From contig JAMKCF010000009.1 in assembly GCA_023634235.1 (NCBI GenBank), forward strand, positions 6,200,001 through 6,264,000: a stretch of DNA of 64,000 nucleotides, given 5' to 3'. Shown one piece after another: positions 46,852-58,633 of this stretch (position 1 is its first letter; every line of letters begins with the position of its first letter). The notes below the pieces were generated by a model that saw nothing but the letters and a program-made list of their open reading frames with translations, was not told the DNA's origin and did no database searches. This DNA comes from Pisaster brevispinus (Eukaryota > Echinodermata > Asteroidea > Forcipulatida > Asteriidae). The translations under genes and the position numbers were made by a program.

Positions 46852-49787
46852 CCATTATCTCTAGTGTCTTTTACTTTCTCTTCCCTGTGAAGGAGGAATG
46901 GTGAACAGTTGTCCCTTTTTTTTTCTTTTCTTCTCCAAGTTCAAAGTTTAGGATTGTATTCATCAGTCTGTAGAAACAGTCTTCACGTTTGTCTCCGTGC
47001 TAAGAGTTCTGCTATTGTTTCTGAATCATTATGTAGTGCTTTGTGGCATCAGGTTTCTACTGAGTGTTTGCACGGAACTTCTGTAATATTTGAACAAAGA
47101 GCACACTGCCAACAACACAGATGCTAGTGTACCCGAACTGAAAACAATGGAACATTGTTACCTATCAAATCCAGTGCACTTAGAGATGCAATGCTCGTCC
47201 AGATATTCAATATCTTGTTTTCAGTTTGTGTATTTAGGATTTCCAGCTTGACCACAGTGTTGGTATTATCCAGATATTTGACTGCAGTAAATAGAGTTGG
47301 TCTCTTTTGATTCAAGACAGAAACCTTGAACATCATATTTTTTAAGGTTAAGTTTTTCCGACAAAAAAAAGGGAACACAGTCAATGTTTTCATTGGAATT
47401 GACTTAACCTCAATGCACTGTGTCATATTAAAAACTTAGTCAATGAAGTTGAAACTAAATGTGCAAAATAAAATATTTTCCTCTATTTCCTCTATGAGTA
47501 ATGACAACTCCAATTATAAAAGCAAGTAAATTTTACATTTAATAGCTGAGTAAAATACGAAAAGTCAGAATTTTGGCTATACTTATAATGATCAAATCAA
47601 TGTTCTAAACTCATTTTACTATTATTATTATTAATTTTTTTTTTTATGGGGGGAGGGGGGCTGGGCTTTTGATAGAAAAATGGAGGAGAATGACAAATCC
47701 AGAGTTCAGTGTACATTAAATGGTATGTCCAAAGAAACTACAATAATGTGTCTGTATGAGAGATCCAGTCTGCTGGTATCAGAAGATTGTACTAACGCAT
47801 AGAGCCTTAAATTACCACAGAAAATATCACCCCAAACCTTTTTATTTCAGTTCCCATCACCAACAATCATCCATGTTCAAAGTTTACTGTCAAACGTTGA
47901 AGTGGTGTGGTTGTTTGTTGCTGATAACACATACTATTTGGAGGTGTCAGCCCTTTTTAACGAGTTGATCCGGATGTAAAAGTAATTAAAAGAAGGAAAC
48001 CACGATTGTGGTTTTGAGTCTGCAATTCTGCTGATGATATCTTCTTGAAAAACAGAAGGGAAAATTACTTGAACCGATGTTTTTGTTGTATTATTCAAAC
48101 AAATTATTTTGTACTTTTATTACATTACATGAATCAAGACTATTTACAAAGTTGTTGTTAATTCTGTTGCAATTTTGAATTTAACGTTTCGCTTGTATAA
48201 TTTTTTTTTTCTATTTGAAAAGTCTGCATTCAAGAATCGTTTCCCTTGTGACAAGGGCTTTATATTCGGGTGGTATTCTGTTTCATGGATTAAACATTTT
48301 GAAACAATTTTGTTAAAATCAAGAATGTTGCAAGGAGTGGAAAGAAAGACAGAAAAAATGTATGAAACTCATGCAGCAATAGTTTGAAATCGTCAATTCT
48401 CGTCCATTTAAAAAACGAAATAGAATAATTTCAAGGACACGAAAGTACACTGACACATTTCAAGTCGTCATTTTGTGGAAGCACACAACTTAAATGCTGA
48501 AAACTGCACCAGTTATCACTGTAAATGTTAAACGTTCGTCTTTCTATGGGTAAGATATTTTGCACTAAAGACACGTGTATTAAGATAAAGCAGTCAAGAG
48601 TAGCAAGTAGTCTTTTTATTTAATGATCTCGGGAAGGTTCTGCTGGAGTTAGTGGCTCATCTCAGGTGGCTTCTTTTGCTTGAGTTTGAGGAATTTTGCT
48701 GGGGTTGTAAAGGTACAACATTTTAATGATATTTTGCAAGTTCTTGCTCAACTAAAATAGTAACTGTTTTTTTCTTCCTCATATTTTAGTTTTGGTGCCG
48801 TTGTCAACGGTATGAACAATTTAAAGTGCATTCTCATAATTTGGGAACACGTATTTTCTTTTGCAGTTTTTGTTATGATTTTTTTTAAAGTACACATTTG
48901 GGTCAATTTAAATTATTTTTTTCAAAGAAGTGTATTTTAGCCATTTTGAAACATTCTGATTAGTTTTCGTCTCCTAAAATGTTCAGATTATGTGGATTTA
49001 TGACAAGGGAACCAACTTTTGTGTATTATCATGATCATGTGAGCTTTGTGGAAGTAATATTTGCACCGAAAAATCAGGAGAATGAGATGGAGTTTGTTTA
49101 ATGCGACACCACCTTCTAACTTTGAAATTCACTCACAAGTTATATTTCATTGCCTGACACTAAAATGTCTAATTTAACTGGTATGTCAGCAAATCATGTC
49201 CGAAGCAATTGTTTGCCTGTGCTTTGTCAATACTTTATAATTTGGGAGGTGCCCTGGATGGATGTTGACTGCCCTTTTTAGCATATATAGGGCATTTGAA
49301 ATGTAGAAGTAGTTTACAACACTATTTGCTGGGTCCATTTATTTCACTGGGGTGAAGTTGCCACAAGTGGTGAAGGGCAATCGAAGTTAACTTGCCTTGC
49401 CCACCATGTCACCATGGCATTTGGTTGAGATTCAAAAGCTTCCGAAATTCAACTGATATTTAAAACCAAGCTTAATGAAACTTTAAGAGGTGACTTAACT
49501 TTTTGGTTGTATATCACCAATTAGAAAGTTATTGGTCATTTCACGTCGTTCAGTTCATCAATCGAATACAGTGAAGAATCATGCAGCCCAAAATACGAGC
49601 CTTTCTCAAAATCACTAGAGCTGAATGTAGTCAGACTGTGGGGCAGTTACATTGGACCCAGGAAGCCTGAATTTGTAATGTAGATCCCATGACAAAGCAT
49701 TTATTGTAAAATATTTACATGGTATCACTTTTCAGCTGTATTTTTATGTGAAATTTCACAGTGAATCTGTAATTTCTTTATGGACGA

Positions 49788-49793
49788 AATAAA
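49788..49793 (+). terminator. Candidate distal polyadenylation signal of EMAP
   Basis: A canonical AATAAA is followed about 35-45 bases later by a TG-rich segment (catgactgttgtg). It would define a 3'UTR of about 3 kb. Confidence 0.4.
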
Positions 49794-51100
49794 ATATCTA
49801 CAATATAAAACACCAGAAACATGACTGTTGTGAAGAATTTTTTTGTGCCTGATTTAGGGACAGCGTCATCTATCACTGCAATTGATTTTCCTCAAGAAAG
49901 AGCTACCAGCAGTTATGAAAGATGCTAGGAAGAGAAATTTCAGACTTTTTCTGAATTTAGACTTTTTCTTATGTCTGCATGGTGAATATAATAACTGTTA
50001 TTTTCTTGAGATATAAAGAAGTCATGCTCCATGATATAGCTGTCTAGCTCTGAGTTTACTGTTCCCAGAAGCTCCTTACAATCCATAACTCTGGGGGTTA
50101 CCGAAAGGTGGAACAGACATCATGTAAGCGATAAATCTGCATGTTTACAGTAGCATCAATATCCATGATTTCACAGGTTGTTAACGACAGTTCAATTCAA
50201 TTTCAATTCAGAGACATTTATTTTCCAGTTCACTGGTTTACAATAAACATAGGCATACAAATTAACATTAGATCAAGTAATAACAGAATAATAATTAGGG
50301 AAATGGAGGCAAAACCCAATAAACAGGTGCTTGTGTTGGGAAAGCCTTATGTTCAGGACAAGAGACTGGACAAAATACAGACATAACGGAAAAAGGGACA
50401 AGAAACAAAAACACTGATACAAACAATCGGACAGTTAAAAATTTACATGGTTACGAGTAAATAACAGTAATTTGACAGTATCTACATTTTAGGTTTATAT
50501 TGGAAAGAGCTGAGAGATGGGAAACGCCTTATAGCATCAGGTAGCAGATTCCAATTAAAGGCACCAGAATATTTAATGTTACGCTGAAACAATCGTGTCC
50601 TGTGTATTGGGAGATGTATTTCTGTTGAGGATCTAGTGCTGTGATTATGTACATTATAACTGAATTGAAAGAAAGTTCAAAAGTAAACAGGAAGTTGTTT
50701 GTTGCAGTAATTGTACATGAACAGTTTGCTTCTGTGCATGTGTAATACACGAGTTTCAGTGCATAAATCCTACCACATCGGCGGCGGCATTTATGAAATT
50801 ATAACATTGAGTTTCCTCCTTGACTACTTAGGTATCTTTAAATGGCCATTGTGAAAGAGCCTTACATCAAGTACAGAGTGCCTGGCATTACAGCCTGGGC
50901 CAATGATCACAAATAATCAATCCAGGGCTTGAAGTCAACACTGGACTGCAGGCCCCAGGCCGGTGATTCCAGCATCGGGCCAGTAAACTCATGACCGGAC
51001 AAGCCCAGTGGTTTTCTGTTTTTCAATCTAATCATTATATTAAGCTACCTCATTGTGTAATATCTTTGTGAAAAAAGAGAAAAACTATTAGTCTCATAAA

Positions 51101-51199
51101 TAACCTCTAACTCTCTTCAGTATCAAAGTATACTTACACATAAGAAAAATAACCTCTAACTCTCTTCAGTATCAAAGTATACTTACACATAAGAAAAAT
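51101..51199. repeat. 48-bp tandem duplication
   Basis: The unit starting ATAACCTCTAACTCTCTTCA and ending CATAAGAAAA occurs twice without visible mismatch, at 51101-51148 and 51149-51196. Confidence 0.92.
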
Positions 51200-53148
51200 G
51201 AAATACATCTTCTCTTAACTCTTGTGGAACTAACCTTGTTTCTGGTTTTGTGAAATACATTTTGGTCCAGTAAAAATGTTGAGTTAGTATAAGCCCCGCA
51301 GTCCTATGGATTTCCCTCCATCCCCCAAATTGGAGCCCTGCTATTCCATGCATGGAATTGTTCAGTACAGCGAAAGCAAGATGCACTGGACTACCACACA
51401 GAACAACATGTACAAAGGATCCAAACAAGTACTGCTGCTGTGACAAATGCTTTGCTTTTTATTCAGCTCCTTTTGTCTTTACCAAGGCCTTTGTCCTCGT
51501 ATTGTCAAACAGATAATGACAGTAATGATATTTTAGTTGAGGAACTTGTTCCAAGTAGAACTTTGCTGGCCAGCCCACAGTGCAAGACCACGTACATTTA
51601 TTTACATATAACAATGTTTAAGTAGTTGGTCAAACTGAGTCGAGTCCTTTATGCTTAACTGCAAAACCTTTATTAGTCCCATTACTCTGTGGACACAAGT
51701 AGCATCTAGCTGTAACACTTCTTCACTATCATAACTTGGAAAAACAACTAAAACTTTGAAATAAGAATAATATTAGTAAATAATGAGTGTTTCTAATAAA
51801 CTATTCAACCCACGAAGGCGTAAAAAATTAAGCATATAAGCAAAAATGGCGTCAATTACAAATATAAGTTACCACACTGAATTACAATGTACGACAATTC
51901 TAGAGTATACATGAAAGATAATTTTAACATAGCCTCGCGGGAAAATTTTAAATTTTGTATACAAGGAAACCCTGATAATTTTGTAGCGATTCTTTCCGTA
52001 GTGAAGGCCTAGCGTCAGCAAGTGACCTGAGAACTATTTATAGTTTTGTAAGAATTTAGGAACTAATGGGGGGTAATTAACATAAACAGGTATCAAGTTT
52101 AAATATATCTCATATATGTAAAAGTACATCGCTGTAAATTATCTAGTGGTAACAGACACATCTTGTATTCACATACTTCAATTAAATCTACTTATTATCT
52201 ACCACCATAGCTTGCTCTATGCTACAGCTGCTACTACTACATCTGCTGCAATAAATTTACTTAAACCCCCACCACCCTAGACGCCCATCCCCACCTATGA
52301 CCCCCCCCCCCCACCCAATTCTGCAAATGAAATCTACATTTGTGCACAAATTAAGACTGTTTGGAAAATGCATGAACGCATGGTTCAGTACTAAATCAAG
52401 ATAAACAGAAAATACATTTGTCTTGCACTTCTTACAAATGGTTTCTCTTGGGGGAAGCCCCCCCAACCACACCAACTTCAGTGAAAATATCTATAATTTC
52501 ACCACTGTCTATCCTAACACAACGTGTAAATAGCTGGCATTACAATGACAATACAAACTTGCAAGCTTTTACATTGATTTCTTTCTTTATGTAATTGTTG
52601 ATTACATTAACATATGCTCTGCATAAGTACATGTATACTGTCAATCAATCTTAAAAATATATGAAATTAAACCATTCTCACCGGATAATTAAATTAGTTA
52701 ATTCAAGTTTCTGACAAAAAAACCCCCAAAAAACTGTAAATATATACAAAATACTATGATATGTCAATCAGTTCAACCTCTCACATACACTCAGAATTAT
52801 ACAAACAGCCAAACATTTACAAGAGGCACTACATGTACATACTCCATGTCTATACTGCCCTTTTGGGTAGACACCAAACTCCTCTAAATACTATCACTTA
52901 TCACAAAACCAGTAACGACACTACACGGTGAACCAGGAAAAAAACTTTTTTTAAATAAAGAAACTTTACAAAAGCCCCAAATCACCAATGGTGAGGACTG
53001 ATCACATGGACAAAAAAGATGCAAATGGCTCACGTAAACAACAAACATCAAAAACAGGAAAAGACAGTGTCATTGGACAGCACAGAACGTACATGACAAC
53101 AAATGATGACACATGCAAAGTCTAAATGTAAAACAGTGACAGCAACCT

Positions 53149-53373
53149 AAAACTCACAGTTGCATCCAAGCAACACTGAAATCTTCAATTTAAGAAACTC
53201 ACAATTGCATCCAAGCAACACTGAAATCTTCAATTTGAGAAACTCACAATTGCATCCAAGCAACACTGAAATCTTCAATTTGAGAAACTCACAGTTGCAT
53301 CCAAGCAACACTGAAATCTTCAATTTGAGAAACTCACAGTTGCATCCAAGCAACACTGAAATCTTCAATTTGA
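53149..53373. repeat. 45-bp minisatellite, five units
   Basis: Units start at 53149, 53194, 53239, 53284 and 53329. Each reads AAACTCACA(A/G)TTGCATCC, then AAGCAACACTGAAATCTTCA and ATTTGAG, with only a few substitutions. The period is divisible by three, so 15-residue repeat peptides appear on both strands; they are artefacts. Confidence 0.96.
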
Positions 53374-54105
53374 AAAACATTTACATTTGTATTCTCCTTG
53401 TATAACACAACTCCAAATCACAAAGTACACATTTATTTAATAAAGCTTACATCTTCTGATCTGAACTTGGATTCTGCCTGCTCACAAGTCAGCTAGGAAC
53501 ACTTCATATCAATGAATGGTACAACAAGAATTGGTGTACACAAGTTTGATTTAAATCACATTTTTTTGGAGTTCCATTTAAATCACACTTCTTTGAGTAT
53601 AGTAAAGTATCGTATGACAACTTCAAATGGAAACCATAAACACAGGAATCACATTTTCGATAGAGTTTGTCAGTACACTAATAACTATCAGTACCTATAG
53701 TTGGGATTTATGTGGGCACAAAAGAGCAGCGACGTAACCAGACATTTTTGATATTGGGAAGGAGGGGGGGGGGGGGGGCTGTTTCATGTATCAAACCATT
53801 CATTTGTGCATTTTCCCCCCTTTCTGGTTACGCAACTGAATGTACTATTAAAATTCATATACATCATAATGTGTGTACAAACGTGACTAAATTTCTAACA
53901 ACATGAACATGCTGAACGAGCCAAACCCAGCCATTTGAGGCCATGTAGGCCTACAGACTATAGTTACACAAGAATTAACCACACATGTGTAACCAGAATC
54001 TAGGAAAGCTATGCCAACCAAATCTTCTTCCAACATCAACCCCAAAACACCTGTAATGATAAACCACCGTTTTTACACAGAACATAGAAATAATAGTGGG
54101 AGAGA

Positions 54106-54128
54106 CCCCCCCCCCCCCCCCCCCCCCC
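54106..54128. repeat. Poly-C run (23 bases)
   Basis: An uninterrupted C run, able to form an i-motif or, on the other strand, a G-quadruplex. Its length in the assembly may be unreliable. Confidence 0.9.
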
Positions 54129-54733
54129 GGTAAACATGACAGGGCGCCAGTAGTATTACTAAGACTATTAAACGTAAACTTAGTTGCCTGACAAGAACAT
54201 GTACATGCGTATTAAATACCCAATACCTAAAAGTAAAAATAGTTTACATTAACCTAAACAAAATAAACCCTTATGAGTGCACAATCAAAATTAATCCTTC
54301 GTCTGGCAAACTTCTAAAAGTTCAAAAACCACATACCAAAAACCTATCTCATCTAAGACAGAACAAAATACATGTTAGTTCAAAGGTCCAACTATTTTCA
54401 TCATCTGCTAATCGAACAATTTCCTTGACAGTTGTCAGGGAACAAACTGTCATATTTTCTTCAAAGTGAAGGAGGTTCTCGTATTACACAATCTGTTTTA
54501 CAAGAACTTAGGTAAACATTTCCAATGTTTTTTCTACAGCATTCATTACGTCACTCACTGAAACTGCAATGAATTAGTTTAAGGGATAATGGTATATTTT
54601 TTTATTATTTTCCACATGCCTGGCACTCTGGCAGTTATGTTACAATATCACAACCCACAGCCATAATAAATACATGTAGTATTATTTTGTTTACACAGTA
54701 TTACAAAATTTTTGGTTTGAACAAAGAAAAATT

Positions 54734-54805
54734 GACTGGAGCGGGACTTGAACCAATGACCTCCGGATTAACGTACCGGCGCTCTACCAACTGAGCTATC
54801 CAGCC
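54734..54805 (-). repeat. tRNA-like head, copy 3 (minus)
   Basis: A full cloverleaf: acceptor GGCTGGA/TCCAGTC, A-box TAGCTCAGTTGG, anticodon stem CCGG/CCGG fully paired, B-box GGTTCAAGTCC. The loop ACGTTAA reads GTT with C at position 33. This is the best-preserved copy of the family in the window. Confidence 0.75.
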
Positions 54806-54957
54806 CTATGTTGGCGGGCTCCCTATTAGTCAATATCTTTGTTCGGGGTGCCAGTCAGAAGCCATTCAACCCTAGCTACACGGCAGCTTACAGTTGAATG
54901 GCTTCCAACTGGCACCCCGAACAAAGATATTGACTAATAGGGAGACCGCCAACATAG

Positions 54958-55029
54958 GGCTGGATAGCTCAGTTGGTAGAGCGCCGGTACGTTAATCCGG
55001 AGGTCGTTGGTTCAAGTCCTGCTCCAGTA
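54958..55029 (+). repeat. tRNA-like head, copy 4 (plus)
   Basis: Same cloverleaf as copy 3. The last acceptor base is changed (TCCAGTA), losing one pair. It is followed by the conserved tail to about 55105. Confidence 0.75.
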
Positions 55030-55829
55030 AATTTTTCTTTATTCAAACCAAAATTATTAAAAGTTTACCCAGTCAGTTTCCTTTGTGGTTTATTACTTGA
55101 TAGTATTTTTAAAAAAAATTTAAAAAGTTTATAGTCCGTTAGTTTTGCTATCCTAACAGTCATGTAAACAGTGACATCACATTCTTACAAAAGACAAAAG
55201 AGCCACAGAGCCTGGACATACTGGAGGTGAGATTTGTACACAGCTGAAAAAAACATTGCGGGTTATTTTTATGGAGACTGCAATGTCCGATTCTGATCAA
55301 CATTTGATGCGAGAAAAAGGAGATCCATCTCAAATCTTGTTCAGCTGTTAATTTTATAACACTTGAATTTATGTGGAAATTTTGACACAAAATGCAAACT
55401 TTCCCATGACCAGTGTAGTATCTTGCCTGCCAAAAAGACCCTGAAATGTCAAAGGTCACTCATTTTGTAAACAAGGGTTTCCATAAGACAGCTGGATGTT
55501 TACTTAATAAATCCGGAACAAGATATTAGAACCAACATCCATCCAATCCAAGAGTTATTTTTAAATAATAAGGTAGCAGCCATTAATACATTTTTATGTG
55601 ATTTTCATCACATAATTTTCCTGTTTATTATATTTGAAACTGTTTGTGTACTAGTAACTTTTTTTAATGGTAATTTTGCAGTGGAACTCTTTCTTTATAA
55701 ATTTTTGCAAGAGCTTGCTTTTGCATGAAGTTTGGCGCTATATAAATACTATATTACTATTGTTACTATTGTAATCTCTTGGAAAGTAACCATTTAGCTT
55801 TAAGATGTCTCTCTAAATGCCCTCCCCCC

Positions 55830-55972
55830 CAAAAAAAAAAAAAATAATAATAATAATAATACTAAATAAATAAATAAAAACAATCAAAATAAAAATTTAA
55901 AATAATAAATAAAAATAATAATAATAATAATAATAATAAAATAAAAACATAAAATAAATAAATAAATAAATG
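55830..55972. repeat. (AAT)n / (AAAT)n low-complexity tract
   Basis: Starts with a C8 then A13 run, followed by AAT and AAAT units almost without interruption. Confidence 0.92.
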
Positions 55973-56090
55973 GACAATAATTTTTAAAATTAAAAAAAGA
56001 TAGACTAGGAATTTGTGAATAAGTCAAGACTGGTTTGGGGCACTTCTGAAAAAGTGAAAAACACATTTTGTTTTTCAAAATTAAGAAATA

Positions 56091-56223
56091 CAGGCCTGGA
56101 ATTTCATCTTTGAGAGGGCAACGCCATTTCCAAAATGCAAAGGGCACAACCAGTGGAAAAAGGGGCACCAAGGCCAAGACCAGGGGCAACAGAGGCCATG
56201 GACTCCATCTAATTCCAGGCCTG
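56091..56223 (+). mobile_element. Dispersed fold-back repeat, GGCCTGGAATT family, copy 5 (best ends)
   Basis: CAGGCCTGGAATT at 56091-56103 and its perfect inverted copy AATTCCAGGCCTG at 56211-56223 define the ends. The inside carries GAGAGGGCAACGCCATTT, GCAAAGGGCACAACCAGTGG and GGCCAAGACCAGGGGCAACA. Confidence 0.8.
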
Positions 56224-56811
56224 GAAGAAGATCTTGTTATTTATTTTAACCGCTTCACATCGGATAACGTCTTAATTCTCTGACAGATGTCCGGCTGACT
56301 TTTTTTAATGCAGGACAACTTCAGATTTTCCTCATTTTTTTTTGCACAGGAGTGGCGCTTTTACCCATGTTTTTTTTACCATTGTTTGTTACTATATTTA
56401 TCTCAATGGGAGTAAATCTGAGTGTCCCGAGATATCAGCATACCACGGCCGAGGTTCTGCGAATCATGGTGAGTGCCTACTAATTTTTCTCACCTGACAT
56501 CAAATCCTGGAACCAATTTTTGAGAACCTTAGTTGTCTTTCCTTCATCAAATCAGGGTTTCACAGTGGCAACAATATTTTCAAAGGAAAACGATAACTCA
56601 AGAAGCTCCAAAAGGTTCCGAAAAATTAAAACCACGGTTTGGCACAGAATTATTTTGTTAAATTATCGACGTGAAGTGGTTAATTACTTAATGGTTGTCA
56701 TTCAATTTGAACATCACATCAAGTTTTTGCGGTAACTCTGCTTTTTAAAACCAAAATTGTTCTGCAAAAACAAAACAATAGTGCATGGTTAGTTCAACTA
56801 GTGTACCTTTT

Positions 56812-58633
56812 GCTACTTTTAGAAAAAGGTACACTGTTTTTGTGCACAAACTTTCATCAAACTCAAACTCTAGGCCTCAACTGGCCCCATAAGTAGTGCC
56901 AATACAAATATGATGCAAGGCTTTACTGGGACCAACACAAGCATTATTCGTCAGTTGAGTAGACCTACCAATCGTGGCGGCAGCTGGCCAAGCTAGAGCT
57001 AGCTGGCAGCCGGCCATGCTTGAGCTTGGGGGATGCAGGCCAGGCTTTATGGGGTGCAGTTTGTTGCTACCATCTGCTTGGGCAGAGATGTTTGTGATTA
57101 AAGCTTTGATCAAAAAGGCTCTTTCAAAAAACCCTTACTTTGAATGAGGAATATTTGCTTAAGTAAAAGTTCAAAGTATTCTACCCTTCTCAAAAGATAA
57201 GAAAAATGATCAGGCGCTCAAGCGGGCTTCACTCAGTAAAACATTAGTTGCATTTTGCAATGGTTGAAAAGAAGTTCAATTTTAAATGATTTTTTGAATC
57301 GATTTAAAAAAAAAACCATTTAGAAGGATGATATGTTATGAGGTAAAAAGAAATTATTGAAGGGAAAAATGACATACTAAAATGATAAATGATAGAATGG
57401 AATTTCAAGCACATTGAGACTTAGTGGGGATATTTTAAGGACAAATAAGAGCATGGGTCATTTGGCATTTTCATATTATTGTTCACTTTTCCATTTTCAA
57501 AACCGATAGCAAAAGAAGATAAGCTATTACTTTCTGTGAATCTCAAACCACTTTTTCTTCTTACTTTCCTCCAAAAACCTCTCAAAATTAATTCAAAGTA
57601 AAATGAGGGGAGCGGTACTACATAGTTTCTTTCTTAAAAATAAATCTCACCAATGAGAAAGTATTTTTCATTAATTTCTCATTGAGACAAAATTTCAAAA
57701 GGACTTTCACCGCTTCTCATATTCTCAAGTTTCCCCATCTCTTTATCTTTTTTCCCCCCTGAACAATGCCATCATTTAAGCTTAATTCTCTTCTTCATAA
57801 GACAAAGGTCAGGTATTAGTTAACAAAGACAACCAATCTTAAGTTTATCCGAGTACAGGTGAGACATCTATGTTTACCCCCCCCCCACAATAATAGTTGG
57901 ACTGCATTATAAACTTTATCATTAGTGCACATTGCATTTGGTTTGCTGTTCTAGTGCTTTGATTTGGAATTAAGTTTCATGCTTGTAAGGTGCAGGGTGC
58001 AAACTTCAAGGACAATCTGAACAGCAGCAGCAGTACAACTGGTATGAAAAATATATTATACCTAAAAAAAAAAAATTAATAATAATAATTGTTAAAACAT
58101 TCCAAAAGTAAAAACAAATCCTTGGGTTGTTTTAAGCAGGTCATTCGTTTGGGGTCTTTTGAGTTCAAACTGTGGTTGGGATGTTCAATGTAATTTTGGT
58201 TTACTATTATAGACGTCACCGGACCTTCCTGACCAGTACCCATAAAAGAAATAGTCTTTTTGATTTTGTAAATGGAAAAATGAACAGTTTTATGAAAGTG
58301 TGAATGTCTTTATAAATATGACTCACTGTAATTGTGAAAATATGCTTTTGTTTTCAATCAGTAACTACTAAATATTGCATCATGATGGTCTGACTTGTGA
58401 TGCTCATGGTAAGTGTATTCTATGGATTAGCAATAAATTCAGGCACATGCAAGCTTTGCTTTCTGAACTAAAGCTTCACAATTCACACAATGCTCTTCTT
58501 GGGAGATTGCTATTGTAGGGAGATTGCAGACTATGGTGAGGCACATATACATGTACGTGTATTGTACAATATGGTGATCAGTGTGTGCTGTGAATTGATC
58601 AAGTATGGTTTGGTTTTCCATACATCACATTCC
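56812..58633. repeat. 1.8-kb duplicated segment, copy A
   Basis: From GCTACTTTTAGAAAAAGGTA to GGTTTTCCATACATCACATT it aligns base by base with 59713-61576, with scattered substitutions and small indels. One indel is in a C run: 10 here, 16 in copy B. A 78-codon minus-strand frame (57113-56877) is open in both copies but resembles no protein I know. Confidence 0.93.

Larger units (their letters stand above)
46785..49815 (+). other. EMAP: EMAP 3'UTR and 3' flank
   Basis: The sequence after the stop is AT-rich with no conserved coding frame. AATAAA hexamers at 46846-46851, 47467-47472 and 49788-49793 are candidate polyadenylation signals, giving UTRs of roughly 0.1, 0.7 or 3 kb. The last one is followed by an A/T-rich stretch and then a TG-rich stretch, as expected of a cleavage region. 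Which ones are used cannot be told from sequence. Confidence 0.55.
49816..54650. other. Intergenic region between convergent genes, left part
   Basis: No protein gene recognised on either strand. It contains a 48-bp direct duplication (51101), a 45-bp minisatellite (53149) and long G and C runs (G15 near 53764, C23 at 54106-54128). It could include a very long EMAP or TRAF3 UTR, but nothing shows that. Confidence 0.5.
54701..55065. repeat. Large palindrome made of two head-to-head tRNA-like SINE copies
   Basis: The arms 54701-54870 and 54893-55065 are inverted copies with few differences around a 22-base centre. Each arm has, from the centre outward, the module GTTGAATGGCTTCCAACTGG / GAACAAAGATATTGACTAAT / AGGGAG, then the 72-nt tRNA-like head, then the start of the SINE tail. 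Confidence 0.85.
55066..56811. other. Intergenic region, middle part
   Basis: Holds a SINE-like 3' tail near 55728-55775 (tttggcgctatataaatac), an A-rich AAT/AAAT tract and a fold-back repeat at 56091-56223. No gene recognised. Confidence 0.5.

Noticed and set aside
53147..53405. Repeat proteins on both strands over the 45-bp array
   Set aside because: The period is a multiple of three, so open frames are automatic; no start context, no family.
54734..55029. Functional tRNA-Asn(GTT) genes
   Set aside because: Position 33 is C, the body differs from canonical animal tRNA-Asn, and the heads are followed by a conserved dispersed tail seen at several loci.
56877..57113. 78-codon minus-strand frame conserved in both 1.8-kb copies (also 59778-60014)
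   Set aside because: Conservation is explained by the recent duplication of the whole segment; no substitution pattern or domain points to a protein.
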